The translations under genes and the position numbers were made by a program. A model generated the notes under the pieces. The model searched no databases, was not told the DNA's origin, and saw nothing but the letters and a program-made list of their open reading frames with translations. A DNA stretch of 64,000 nucleotides from Amycolatopsis arida. Its GTDB lineage: Bacteria; Actinomycetota; Actinomycetes; Mycobacteriales; Pseudonocardiaceae. This document shows positions 39,214 through 47,501 of this stretch, one piece after another (position 1 is the first letter of the stretch; the number at the start of each line of letters is the position of its first letter). The stretch spans positions 482,463-546,462 of the forward strand of contig NZ_FOWW01000004.1 in the NCBI RefSeq assembly GCF_900115565.1, in the 5' to 3' direction.

Positions 39214-39747
39214 ATGAGGTTCAAGAAGATGATGACCGCCGTGGGCACGATCGGTGCGATCGCGCTGGTCGGGACCGCGTGCGGCGACCAGCGGACCGCG
39301 GGGCCGGACGAGCAGCAGCCGCCCGCCGCCGAGCAACCGGCGCCGAACGACCAGGCGTCGGCGCCACCGGAGAACCCGTCGCCACCACAGCCGAACGCGC
39401 CGGGGCAACCGGTCGCGCCGCCGGTCGAGGGCGCGGAGGGCGTGCCCTCGCCGCAGGTGAACGGGATGGCGCTGCCCGGCGGGTACCCGCAGCAGGTGTG
39501 GGTGAACGACGCCGGCCGGACGCTGGTGATCACCGCGCAGGAGGGCGGCTGCGGTCAGGCCAGCGCGGAGCTGACCGACCAGACCGACCAGCAGGTGGCG
39601 GTGCGGCTGGTGGAGACGATCCCGGCGGACGCGCAGGCGTGCACCATGGACATCCGGTACCCGACGATGACGGTCGAGCTGGCCGAGCCGCTGGGTGAGC
39701 GGATCGTGGTGCTCACCTACGAGGAACGCGACAGGAGCAAGGACTGA
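39214..39747 (+). CDS. Secreted lipoprotein, proline-rich
   Basis: About 177 residues. A basic start (MRFKKMM) and a hydrophobic core (AVGTIGAIALVGTAC) form a signal peptide whose cysteine is a probable lipidation site, although Gly at -3 is less common. A disordered Pro/Gln/Ala-rich segment of about 60 residues follows. The C-terminal domain starts at NGMALPGGYPQQVWV and has two cysteines (GGCGQ and ACTMD) that could form a disulfide. I do not recognise a named family. GAGG stands upstream of ATG 39214. Confidence 0.7.
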   Translation: MRFKKMMTAVGTIGAIALVGTACGDQRTAGPDEQQPPAAEQPAPNDQASAPPENPSPPQPNAPGQPVAPPVEGAEGVPSPQVNGMALPGGYPQQVWVNDAGRTLVITAQEGGCGQASAELTDQTDQQVAVRLVETIPADAQACTMDIRYPTMTVELAEPLGERIVVLTYEERDRSKD

Positions 39748-39863
39748 CCGGTCGTGGAGTAGTCCTCCGGGGCCTCCACCTTCGGGGTCTCCAGGAGCCC
39801 TCCGCGAGTCCGGAGCGGAAGATCACAGCGGCGGCCCGGCTCGGCCCGGCTAGGGTGACTCCC

Positions 39864-40301
39864 ATGGGAGCACGCCAGGTGTCGGGGAGCCGGGTCGTCG
39901 CGGCGCCGCCGGAACGGATCTTCGCGCTGCTCACCGACCCGTCGAAGCACCCGCTGCTCGACGGGTCGGGCACGGTGCTGGCCGCCCGCTCCGCCGCGCC
40001 GCACCGGTTGGAGTTGGGCTCCACGTTTGGGATGGACATGCGCATGGGCGCGCCGTACAAGATCCAGAACACCGTGGTGGAGTACGAGCCGAACCGGCTG
40101 ATCGCCTGGCGGCACTTCAACGGGCACCGCTGGCGCTGGCGGCTGCGCCCGGTGGGCGAGGACCGCACCGAGGTGACGGAGACGTTCGACTGGTCGACCG
40201 CACGCGTTCCACTGCTGATCTCGCTGAGCCCCTTCCCGAGGAAGAACAAGGCCGCCATCGAGAAGAGCCTGCGACGCCTGTCGGACATGTTCCCCGCCTG
40301 A
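39864..40301 (+). CDS. SRPBCC-family protein (START-like)
   Basis: A 145-residue protein of the polyketide cyclase/dehydrase and lipid-transport superfamily. It starts GSRVVAAPPERIFALLTDPSKHP and contains YKIQNTVVEYEPNRLIAWRHF and EVTETFDWSTAR, the usual strand pattern. It probably binds a hydrophobic ligand; no catalytic residue can be assigned. ATG 39864 is preferred over GTG 39855. Confidence 0.8.
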   Translation: MGARQVSGSRVVAAPPERIFALLTDPSKHPLLDGSGTVLAARSAAPHRLELGSTFGMDMRMGAPYKIQNTVVEYEPNRLIAWRHFNGHRWRWRLRPVGEDRTEVTETFDWSTARVPLLISLSPFPRKNKAAIEKSLRRLSDMFPA

Positions 40302-40448
40302 CCACCTGGCGTGTTCGCCGTTCCCGTCGCCGTGTGGGTTGTTCGCGTCGGTGCGTTGGCCGGTGGCGTCGGGGTACAGCGGCTCCCGGACTTGTCCCGG
40401 GGTCAAGAACTCGGGCCGCCGCATCCTTTGCGGTGATTGGGCCGCGTC

Positions 40449-40463
40449 GTGCCGTCACGGCAC
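40449..40463. promoter_or_regulatory. Inverted repeat before the XRE regulator
   Basis: GTGCCGT and ACGGCAC flank a single C, 26 bases before the regulator start. It could be an autoregulatory site. Confidence 0.4.
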
Positions 40464-40489
40464 GGCCTCGCCGCTCTAGCGTCGGATCC

Positions 40490-41356
40490 ATGCGCAGAGA
40501 CGAATCCACCGCGCGGTCGCGCGAGCTGGGCATGGAGTTGGTGAAGGTCCGGGTGGCGGCGAACTTCACCGCGGAGCACCTGGCGCGGTTGTTGGGCTGG
40601 TCGCCGAGCAAGATCTGCCGGATGGAGAGCGGCAAGCGGGGCACCACGGAGATCGACGTGGCCATGTACGCCGCCCGCTGCAAGGCACCTCGCAAGGTGA
40701 TCGACCGCCTGCGGAGGCTGGCCCGCCAGTCGGAGGCCGAGTACCGTCTCCAGGACCACGGCGAGTTGCTCCCGGACGAGCTGATCTCGCTGGTCACCCT
40801 CGAGACCACCGCGACCTCCATGGTGAGCTACGAGTGTCTGTGGGTCCCCGGCCTGATGCAGACGGAAGGGTATATCCGCGAACTGTTCAAGCTGGGCCGT
40901 CGTGACCCGGGCAAGCGCACGTTCGAGGATCGGGTGCACGCCCGGCTCACGAGGCAGCAACTGCTCACCCGGCGAAACGCACCACGAACCACCTTCTTCG
41001 TCCACGAGCACGCCCTCCGGGCGGAGGTCGGCAATCCGAAGGTGATGAGCGAGCAACTCACCCACCTCGCGGTGGTCGCGGGCCTGCCGAAGCGGGAGAT
41101 CAGGGTGGTGCCGGCGGCCAACGCTCCGTTCGGCATGTTCGGTGGGGGCTTCCATCTGAAACAGGCCGCGAAGACTCCTCCAGTCGCGTATGTCGAGCTG
41201 GACGTGGCGAGCTTGTTTCTCGACGACGCGCGCTACATCCAGCGGTACCAGCAGTTGCAGGGTGACCTCGACGCGCACGCGCTGGACCGGCACGAGTCGC
41301 AGGAATGGCTCGCGGGCCTGGCGGACGAGTACGACCGGCGCGCCGCGGAGGAGTGA
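40490..41356 (+). CDS. XRE-family regulator with DUF5753
   Basis: A 288-residue regulator of the type common in actinomycetes. The N-terminal helix-turn-helix (about residues 14-70) includes FTAEHLARLLGWSPSKICRMESGKR. The rest is the DUF5753 domain with YECLWVPGLMQTEGYIREL and FFVHEHALRAEVGN. Such genes usually have a DUF397 partner next to them; none is seen here, so this copy is an orphan. Its targets are unknown. Confidence 0.85.
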   Translation: MRRDESTARSRELGMELVKVRVAANFTAEHLARLLGWSPSKICRMESGKRGTTEIDVAMYAARCKAPRKVIDRLRRLARQSEAEYRLQDHGELLPDELISLVTLETTATSMVSYECLWVPGLMQTEGYIRELFKLGRRDPGKRTFEDRVHARLTRQQLLTRRNAPRTTFFVHEHALRAEVGNPKVMSEQLTHLAVVAGLPKREIRVVPAANAPFGMFGGGFHLKQAAKTPPVAYVELDVASLFLDDARYIQRYQQLQGDLDAHALDRHESQEWLAGLADEYDRRAAEE

Positions 41357-41362
41357 CGGCGA

Positions 41363-41402
41363 GAGTGGGCCGGCGGAGCGAGCACTCTCCGCCGGCCCAC
41401 TC
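41363..41402. terminator. Bidirectional terminator hairpin
   Basis: Two perfect 15-base arms (starting GAGTGGGCC and ending GGCCCACTC) enclose a 10-base loop. It lies between two convergent genes, six bases after the XRE stop and five before the TetR stop. There is no T-tract, as is common in actinobacteria. Confidence 0.85.
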
Positions 41403-41407
41403 GCCGA

Positions 41408-42058
41408 TCAGCCCTGAGGGCGGAGTGAGCGGACCAGGGGGGCGAAGTACAGGTCCGCCAGGCGGCGGCGCTCCTCGGGGGAGTCGAGCGGCAGCACGGT
41501 CTCCGGGGTGAGCACCAGCGACAGCACGTTGCGCGCGATGAGCTCGGCGGCGCCGTCGATGTCCTCGTCCGGAAGGGTGATTCGGCCGGCCTTCACCTCG
41601 GCGCGGATGTGCCCGGCCACCCAGCTCCGCGCGGCGGCGAGCAGCCCACCGGCCTTCACCGTCAGGTGCGGCAGGATCAGCTCCGGCTCGGTGCGCAGCA
41701 GCCGGTTGAGCAGCCGGTGCCCGCGCAGGTAGTCGACGCAGAAGTTCAGGCCCTCGATCAGCTTCGCCTCGGGGTTGGGCTGCGCGGCCAGCACCGCGTC
41801 GGCCTTGGTGAGGAACCGGCGCAGCTCCCGCATGATCAGCGCGTTGAGCAGCTGGTCCTTCTTCGGGAAGTACCGGTAGATGGTGACCCGGGACAGCCCC
41901 ACCCTGCGGGCGACGTCGTCGACGGTGAACCGGCGCAGCCCGAAGTCCTCGGCCTGCTCCAGGGCGGCGCCGAGGATGCGGTCGGTGTTCGCGTCGTCGG
42001 GTGGGTCGCCGCTCAGCGCTCGCTGCAGCAGGTCGACCCGCGGGTCACGGGTGCGCAC
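41408..42058 (-). CDS. TetR-family regulator divergent from the diiron oxygenase
   Basis: A 216-residue TetR protein. The helix-turn-helix region is RFTVDDVARRVGLSRVTIYRYFPKKDQLL, preceded by an N-terminal arm of about 25 residues. The C-terminal domain includes LRGHRLLNRLLRTEPELILPHL. It begins at GTG and is divergent from an AurF-like gene. The 101-base gap is AT-rich (TTTACA and TTACATG half-sites, TTGACT) and should hold its operator. Confidence 0.83.
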   Translation of the reverse strand: MRTRDPRVDLLQRALSGDPPDDANTDRILGAALEQAEDFGLRRFTVDDVARRVGLSRVTIYRYFPKKDQLLNALIMRELRRFLTKADAVLAAQPNPEAKLIEGLNFCVDYLRGHRLLNRLLRTEPELILPHLTVKAGGLLAAARSWVAGHIRAEVKAGRITLPDEDIDGAAELIARNVLSLVLTPETVLPLDSPEERRRLADLYFAPLVRSLRPQG

Positions 42059-42159
42059 CCGGCAAGCTTAACGCCTTTACAGCTTGACTTCACTTGTTAC
42101 ATGCGTTTTCCTGTCAGCAGGCCGGGCGGTGACGCCGCGGAACCCGAGGTGGAGGACCG

Positions 42160-43053
42160 ATGGTGAAGGTCGGAGATCGCGAGGCCACGGCGCGGCGGCT
42201 GCTGCAGTCGAGCGTGAAGCACTCCTACGATCCCGAGGTCGACGTCGACTGGGACGCGCCGCTGGTGGACGGCAAGCTGTTCATCCCGGAGCGCACCGTC
42301 TCGATCTACGGCACCCCACTGTGGGACCGGCTCTCGCCGGAGCAGCGGATGGAGCTGTCCCGGCAGGAGATGGTCAACACGGTCAGCGTGGGCATCTGGT
42401 TCGAGGTCATCCTCATGCAGATGCTGCTGCGCATGGCGTACTGGCGGAACCCGACCAGCCAGCACGTGCGCTACGCGCTGACCGAGATCGCCGACGAGTG
42501 CCGGCACTCCACGATGTTCGCGATGCTGATCGAGCGGGTGGGGGAGCGGCCGTACCGCATCCCGCTGCCGTTGCAGGGGCCGGCGCACGCGCTGCCGCTG
42601 ATCCTGCGTGGCGCGCCGATGTGGGTGGCGACGTTGATCGGGGAGGAGATCTTCGACGCCATCCAGCGCGAGCACCTGCAGGACGACGACGTGCAACCGC
42701 TGGTGCGGGCGGTGATGCGGATCCACGTCACCGAGGAGGCGCGGCACGTCCGCTACGCGCGGGAGGACCTGGTCCGGCAGCTCGCCGGCGCGCGCTGGCC
42801 GACCCGGGAGTTCACCCGGCACGTGGTGGCGCACGGGGCGTTGCTGCTGTCGCGGCTGCTGTCCCGGCCGGCGCAGTACGCCCGCGCCGGACTGCCCGAC
42901 CCACGCGGCGTGACGGAGCTCGCCCGGAGCAGCCCGCACCGGCGCGAGGTGCTGACCGAGGCCGGCGGGAAGCTGGTGCGCTTCCTGCGCGAGGCCGACC
43001 TCATCGGCGGGCCCAGCGTCGCGCTGTGGCACCGCGCCGGGTTCCAGGTCTAG
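42160..43053 (+). CDS. AurF-like non-heme diiron oxygenase
   Basis: A 297-residue protein of the p-aminobenzoate N-oxygenase (AurF) family. Two iron-binding helices are visible: EIADECRHSTMFAML (D-E-x-x-H) and VTEEARHVRYARED (E-x-x-x-H), with further glutamates in the preceding helices. AurF-type enzymes oxidise amines or hydroxylate organic substrates with O2. Together with its divergent TetR gene it resembles stand-alone, substrate-induced oxygenases of actinobacteria rather than part of a biosynthetic cluster. A GGTGGAGGA ribosome binding site precedes the ATG. Confidence 0.83.
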   Translation: MVKVGDREATARRLLQSSVKHSYDPEVDVDWDAPLVDGKLFIPERTVSIYGTPLWDRLSPEQRMELSRQEMVNTVSVGIWFEVILMQMLLRMAYWRNPTSQHVRYALTEIADECRHSTMFAMLIERVGERPYRIPLPLQGPAHALPLILRGAPMWVATLIGEEIFDAIQREHLQDDDVQPLVRAVMRIHVTEEARHVRYAREDLVRQLAGARWPTREFTRHVVAHGALLLSRLLSRPAQYARAGLPDPRGVTELARSSPHRREVLTEAGGKLVRFLREADLIGGPSVALWHRAGFQV

Positions 43054-43086
43054 GGAAAGGTTCCCTCGCACGGGAGGTTGACGACG

Positions 43087-43425
43087 ATGCCTCGACGGTT
43101 GTCCCACCAGCGGGTCGCGCGAGTGGTGGAGGCGGTGGTGCCGCAGGCCAGGGACCGGCTGGCCCGGCACACCGGCCGGCTCGCCGGCCGCATCGACTCC
43201 ACGGCCGAGCAGGTCACCGACCTGGCCCACAAGGCGGCCTGGCACACCGCGCGGCTGTCGGACCTCGCCGCGCAGCGGATCGCCGATCGGGCCACCGTGC
43301 TGGCCGGCAACCTCGGCGACCACCTCGTCCGCGTCGGCGACCGCCTCGACCCGCCGCCGTCCCGCCCGGAGCCCCGCACCCTGCGGGTGGTCGCCAAGCC
43401 GCGCGACCCCGATCGGCGTGGCTGA
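43087..43425 (+). CDS. Hypothetical helical protein behind the diiron oxygenase
   Basis: A 112-residue, Arg- and Ala-rich protein that should be almost wholly helical until a proline-rich tail (DPPPSRPEPRT). The middle (DSTAEQVTDLAHKAAWHTARLSDLAAQR) has an amphipathic pattern. There is no signal peptide. GGGAGG precedes ATG 43087, and it starts 33 bases after the oxygenase, so the two are probably co-transcribed. I recognise no family. Confidence 0.6.
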   Translation: MPRRLSHQRVARVVEAVVPQARDRLARHTGRLAGRIDSTAEQVTDLAHKAAWHTARLSDLAAQRIADRATVLAGNLGDHLVRVGDRLDPPPSRPEPRTLRVVAKPRDPDRRG

Positions 43426-43436
43426 TCGAGCGCTGG

Positions 43437-44102
43437 TCAGAACAGCTTCTGCACCTCGGTGACGGCATACCCGAGCGCCGTGGCGGGTACCAGTGACGCC
43501 AGTGTTCCGCCGAGCCGGCCGGCGGTGCGTGCGTTCAACGCGATGATGACCACCGCGGCCACGAGGTCGAACACCACCGCCACGTCGGTTCCGGAGAACA
43601 TGTTGTAGTTGAGCTGCCGCCAGATGGCTTCTCCAAGCAGAATGCCGCAGATGGTGGCTATGGACGCTGGCCCTTTCCACCCTCCGCGTCCCATGGTCGA
43701 GCTCGCCAGACCGAGGATGGGGCCGATCATCAAGGCGACGACGCTCCAGAAGGCGAGCGTCTCGGCGCTCATCGAGTACGTGGTGCCCGGATAGCGCGCG
43801 ACGTAGATCACCGTCTTGCCTACTTCGAAAGCCACCACCGCGGCGAGGAGGGACACGACAGCGGCCGTGCTGGCGGTCCTCGTGGGAAGCCGAGCGCTGA
43901 CCGCCACGCCGACCACCACCCACAGGCCGACGGTGTGGGCGAGCGGTGAGAGGGCGTCGCTGTAGTAGGCGCCGGCGCCGAAGGCACCCGATGCAACTCC
44001 GATGAGCACGGCGATGACCAGCGCCCGCGGGCCCGAGGGACGCCCGCGTCCGAAGCGGGCCACCCTCGGCTCCCGGTCCCCGTTCTCGTTCACGGCCAGC
44101 AC
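43437..44102 (-). CDS. Multi-pass membrane protein of unknown function
   Basis: A 221-residue protein with about six hydrophobic segments after a basic N terminus (RFGRGRPSGPRALV). Features are GVASGAFGAGAYYSDALSPL, a Tyr-rich loop (VIYVARYPGTTYSMS) and LLGEAIWRQLNYN. It resembles small DUF6518-type membrane proteins of actinobacteria, though I am not certain of the family. It starts at GTG 44102 or 44093. Confidence 0.6.
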   Translation of the reverse strand: MLAVNENGDREPRVARFGRGRPSGPRALVIAVLIGVASGAFGAGAYYSDALSPLAHTVGLWVVVGVAVSARLPTRTASTAAVVSLLAAVVAFEVGKTVIYVARYPGTTYSMSAETLAFWSVVALMIGPILGLASSTMGRGGWKGPASIATICGILLGEAIWRQLNYNMFSGTDVAVVFDLVAAVVIIALNARTAGRLGGTLASLVPATALGYAVTEVQKLF

Positions 44103-44160
44103 CCCTCGCTGTTCGCCAGCGTCGAAACCGCCTCACCCGAGCACGAGTGTGACTGGTCGA

Positions 44161-45951
44161 CTACGACACGCACGGGAATCCGCGGGTTCGTTGCCAGGGA
44201 TCCACGTCGCGGTGCGTCGTGGGGTGCCAGGATCCGCCGCCGAGTGGCCCTGCGCGGGTGGCGGTGACGGCGTGGTGGGCGGTGTTGCGGAGGGGTCTTC
44301 GGTGGGGGTCGAGTCGTGGTGGTGGGCGGAACTCGGGTTGTTGGGTGTTCGGGTTGATGCGAACGTCCCATTCGGTGTGGTGGATGGCGCGGTGGTGGCT
44401 GGCGCAGAGGAGGACGAGGTTGGTGAGGTTGGTGGGGCCGCCGTCGGCCCAGGGGCGGATGTGGTGGGGGATCGTCCATTTCGGCGTGCGGGTGCAGCCT
44501 GGCCAGGCGCAGCCGTGGTCGCGGAGGGCGAGCATGCGGCGTTGGGCGGTGGTGGCGTGCCGGGTGGTACGGCCGAGGTAGAGCGGCTGGCCCCGCTGGC
44601 CGAAGATCGCGGGCACCACGGCGGCCTCACACGCCAACCGGCGTAGCTGGTCCAGGGTGGTGACCCCGGGCAGGCCGGTGAGGGTGAGCGGTTCGGCTCG
44701 GCCCGCCGGCCGTGAGGCAAGGGGGTCGTCTGCGGTACCGAATGGACCGGCCGTGCCAGCGCCCCTGGCCGGAGGCGGTGGGGGCTCGCGGTGGTTGCCC
44801 GCGGGCTCCGCCGCGTCGGGTGACTCCGTCGTGTCGAGTGACTCCGTCGTGTCGGGTGACTCCGCCGCTTCTGGTGTCTTCGCCGCCTCGGGTGTCTTCG
44901 CCGCCTCGGGTGTCTTCGCCGCCTCGGGTGTCTTCGCCGGTGTTGCCGGTTCCGCTCGTCCGCCCCACCCCGGCGCTCCAGACGCTCCCGGTGGTCTCGG
45001 CGGGTTGGTCGGGCCGCCGGGTTCGGCCGGGGGGTGCGTACCGGTCGTGCGGTGGGTGCCGGTGGCCGGTGCTGGTGTGGGGTTGGGAGGAACCGTGAGC
45101 AGGGCCTGGCGGGCGCGGGTTTCCAGTTCGGCCAGGGTGGTGGTGACGGTGAGCACGGCGCGTTCGCCGCCCTGGACGGTGAGGTCGTCGGCGCGGGCGG
45201 CGCAGTCGATGATCTCGGCCAGCGCGTCGCCCTGGCGGGCTTCGCGGCTGCGCGGATCCCGGTTGCCGTCCGGGGCGGGTTGGGGCTTGGCCAGCGGTCC
45301 GAGCAACCCCTCCAACGTCGCCGCCGTCTCGGGGTCGAGGTAGCCGTGGAAGCGCAGGTCGCCGTGCCGGTCGTAGTGGTAGGCGAACTCTCGCCGTGGC
45401 CCCACCACCACCTCCTCGTCGGTGTCGTGGGGTGGGTGGCCGTCGGCCTCCCAGTAGGCAACCAGCCGGCGGCCGGCGATGCGCACCTTCTCCGGGGTCG
45501 CCTGCGTGGCCAGGTCCAGCAGCGTCCGCTCGGCCTCGGACCGGGATTGGTCGGGGACGGCGGTCGGGCAGCGGGCCATGATCTCGGCGATCACCCGCGC
45601 ATGCTCCACGCTGATCTCCCCGGCCGCCAACGCCGGCGCGGTCGCCGTCAGCCTCGGCGGGCGCGGCTCCCCGGACAACGTCGGCTCCGGCTGAGTGGCC
45701 TCGACCAGACCGAGGCGGGCGCGGATCTCCCGCGCCGACAGACGCAGCTCCTCCCGCAACCACCCCGTCGTGCCCGCATACCCCAACCGGCGTCCGAGAT
45801 CCCGCCGCTCGGCCTCGCCGAGCGGTTCCACCATCCGCGCGTCCATCCGACGCCGCGCGGCCTCGATGGCGAGCACCTCCGCCGCCACCTCCGCATCACC
45901 CCACCGCCACACCGGCGACGGTGAGGGTGTCGTGGCTGCGCTCTCAGACAT
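44161..45951 (-). CDS. DUF222 (13E12 repeat)-HNH endonuclease family protein
   Basis: A 596-residue protein. The N-terminal DUF222 domain (about residues 1-300) includes GEISVEHARVIAEIMARCP and HYDRHGDLRFHGYLDPE. A disordered linker contains four KTPEAA hexapeptides and related ESPDTT units. The C-terminal HNH nuclease has the zinc and catalytic pattern HGCAWPGCTRTP, HHIRPWADGGPTNLTNLVLL and C-A-S-H-H. These are mobile, multicopy genes of actinobacteria. A perfect LexA box lies 22 bases before the start, indicating DNA-damage induction. Confidence 0.87.
   Translation of the reverse strand: MSESAATTPSPSPVWRWGDAEVAAEVLAIEAARRRMDARMVEPLGEAERRDLGRRLGYAGTTGWLREELRLSAREIRARLGLVEATQPEPTLSGEPRPPRLTATAPALAAGEISVEHARVIAEIMARCPTAVPDQSRSEAERTLLDLATQATPEKVRIAGRRLVAYWEADGHPPHDTDEEVVVGPRREFAYHYDRHGDLRFHGYLDPETAATLEGLLGPLAKPQPAPDGNRDPRSREARQGDALAEIIDCAARADDLTVQGGERAVLTVTTTLAELETRARQALLTVPPNPTPAPATGTHRTTGTHPPAEPGGPTNPPRPPGASGAPGWGGRAEPATPAKTPEAAKTPEAAKTPEAAKTPEAAESPDTTESLDTTESPDAAEPAGNHREPPPPPARGAGTAGPFGTADDPLASRPAGRAEPLTLTGLPGVTTLDQLRRLACEAAVVPAIFGQRGQPLYLGRTTRHATTAQRRMLALRDHGCAWPGCTRTPKWTIPHHIRPWADGGPTNLTNLVLLCASHHRAIHHTEWDVRINPNTQQPEFRPPPRLDPHRRPLRNTAHHAVTATRAGPLGGGSWHPTTHRDVDPWQRTRGFPCVS
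44805..44940 (-). repeat. 18-bp tandem repeats in the DUF222-HNH linker
   Basis: An 18-base unit close to GGTGTCTTCGCCGCCTCG (plus strand) is repeated about four times, and next to it a related 18-base unit with GTGACTCCGTCGTGTC about three times. On the minus strand they encode the KTPEAA and ESPDTT/ESLDTT hexapeptides. Copy number is likely to vary between strains. Confidence 0.85.
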
Positions 45952-45973
45952 GCCACCAGAATACCGCCAAACC

Positions 45974-45989
45974 TCGAACAACTGTTCGA
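45974..45989. promoter_or_regulatory. LexA (SOS) box
   Basis: TCGAACAACTGTTCGA is an exact match to the actinobacterial SOS box TCGAAC-N4-GTTCGA, and the inner bases extend the palindrome to seven per arm. It lies 22 bases upstream of the DUF222-HNH start codon. Several 13E12-family genes of M. tuberculosis are LexA-controlled, as established in that species. Confidence 0.88.
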
Positions 45990-46382
45990 CACAACCGAGT
46001 GAAATCATCCCACCCTTGTCCAAAAAGGACAGATAGGAGACGTTGGGCGGCAAGGTGTTTGGGGACCCCCCGATTCCCATTCTATCGGCGATCCGGCCGG
46101 CGCAAGGCGGTCGTGGAAATCTGTGGATAACTAATGGGTGATGTGGACAACCGGGTCGCTAGTGGCGAGCTCGCGCGCTGGGTCGGGCTGGGAGGCAGGC
46201 CGACTGGCGCACCGCGAGGCGAAGGGCGGGAGCCGGTGTTTGCCGTGGCCGGCGTGATCTGACGTGGGGTCACCTCTTCCTCCCTTCGCCGTGAACTTCT
46301 TGGCAGGCCGAGCAAGTCGGCACGTCGCAACGGCCGTCGCTCGCCCCTTGCCCGGACTCCACTACCTTGTGTTACTTTGTAG

Positions 46383-46407
46383 TGGTACTCGGTGTCACTG
46401 AGTACCA
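46383..46407. promoter_or_regulatory. PadR operator
   Basis: TGGTACTCGGTG and CACTGAGTACCA pair around one T with a single mismatch, 20 bases before the padR-like start. A second pair, CACTAC/GTAGTG, overlaps it on the left. This is the expected place for PadR autorepression. Confidence 0.65.
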
Positions 46408-46427
46408 GTGCGGTCAGGAGGACCGGG

Positions 46428-46754
46428 ATGGACGACCTGACGGAGATGTTGAAGGGCACGCTCGAGGGCTGCGTGCTTCAGATCATCGGCAGCGAGGAGA
46501 CCTACGGGTACGCCATCACACGTCGGCTGAACGAGCTCGGCTTCACCGATGTCGTCGAGGGGACGGTGTACACCATCCTGCTGCGACTGGAGAAGAACGG
46601 GCTCGTCCAGGTGGCGAAACGACCGTCCGGGCTGGGCCCGCCACGCAAGTTCTACGCGCTCAACGACGCGGGGCGCGAAGAACTCGCGACGTTCTGGGCG
46701 AAATGGGAGTACATCACGTCACGGATCGACAAGCTCAGGGAGGGCGGGAGATGA
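46428..46754 (+). CDS. PadR-family transcriptional regulator
   Basis: A 108-residue winged-helix regulator of the short PadR-s2 type. It begins MDDLTEMLKGTLEGCVLQII and has EETYGYAITRRLNELGF and VEGTVYTILLRLEKNGLVQV, the family hallmarks. CAGGAGGA lies before ATG 46428. It is the first gene of a three-gene operon; its stop overlaps the next start (ATGA). It should repress its own operon through the palindrome just upstream. Confidence 0.87.
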   Translation: MDDLTEMLKGTLEGCVLQIIGSEETYGYAITRRLNELGFTDVVEGTVYTILLRLEKNGLVQVAKRPSGLGPPRKFYALNDAGREELATFWAKWEYITSRIDKLREGGR

Positions 46755-47107
46755 ACTTCTGGGAGACCATCACCGGCAGCGATCTCACCCGGCAGTACAA
46801 GGCGTTCGAAGCCAGGGCCGAGGCGTTGCCGGCCGACTACCGGGCGGCGTGGGAACAGATCAAGGGCCATCTTTCTCCCTACGCGGACTTCACGGGTCGA
46901 AACCTGATGCCGATTCTCGACGGTGCTCTGGGGTTGCTCGAAGAGACCGCGGCCGACGGGCAGAGCGTTCACGAGGTGCTGGGTGACGACATCGCGGGCT
47001 TCTGCGCGGCGCTGGCCGGCGGCGAAGGAGCCCGGAGCTATCGCGACCGGTGGCGCGAGCAGTTGAACAGGAACGTCGCCAAGAAACTGGGCAGGCTGGG
47101 AGGCTGA
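46751..47107 (+). CDS. DUF1048 protein (first copy)
   Basis: A 118-residue helical protein of the DUF1048 family, recognised by LTRQYKAFEARAEALPADYRAAWEQIKGHL and by VLGDDIAGFCAAL near the end. DUF1048 genes commonly follow padR genes in Firmicutes and actinobacteria; the function is unknown. It overlaps padR by four bases and is followed after one base by a second DUF1048 gene. Confidence 0.82.
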   Translation: MNFWETITGSDLTRQYKAFEARAEALPADYRAAWEQIKGHLSPYADFTGRNLMPILDGALGLLEETAADGQSVHEVLGDDIAGFCAALAGGEGARSYRDRWREQLNRNVAKKLGRLGG

Positions 47108-47108
47108 C

Positions 47109-47435
47109 GTGGGCATCCAAGACATCATCCAGGGCAAGAAGCAGTGGCGGGCGCACGTGGCGCGGGTCAAAGCGCTCCCACCGGACTACCAGATCGTCTA
47201 CAAGGAGATTCAGCGGTACCTCTTCAAGGTCGGGCCGATCGACCTGTCCGAAGGGCACCTGCTCTCGGAGATCGTCGACTTCTTCGAGGAGGGCGCCGCG
47301 GCCGGCAAGGGAGTCCTCGAACTCATCGGCGACGACGTCGCTGCCTTCTGCGACGACCTGGTCAAGGACTCGCGCACCTACGCGGACATCCATCAGGAGT
47401 CCCTCGGCGGAGGACCCGGCGCGGTCGAGAAGTGA
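47109..47435 (+). CDS. DUF1048 protein (second copy)
   Basis: A 108-residue DUF1048 protein starting at GTG. KKQWRAHVARVKALPPDYQI and VLELIGDDVAAFCDDLV align with the first copy, but the rest has diverged, so the pair is an old duplication. The two proteins may form a heteromer. It ends the padR operon. Confidence 0.82.
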   Translation: MGIQDIIQGKKQWRAHVARVKALPPDYQIVYKEIQRYLFKVGPIDLSEGHLLSEIVDFFEEGAAAGKGVLELIGDDVAAFCDDLVKDSRTYADIHQESLGGGPGAVEK

Positions 47436-47501
47436 CACCCGCGACCGGCCGGTGCTCTGGTTCGCTGAGAACCAACCGGTGACGGCGAAGGTGGCGAGGA
47501 G

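Larger units (their letters stand above)
45952..46427. other. Intergenic region between DUF222-HNH and PadR
   Basis: These 476 bases hold no credible gene. On the left is the LexA box (45974-45989). On the right is the PadR control region with two inverted repeats (CACTAC/GTAGTG at 46360-46384 and the operator at 46383-46407). The middle is unexplained; it is less GC-rich around 46000-46140. Confidence 0.6.
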
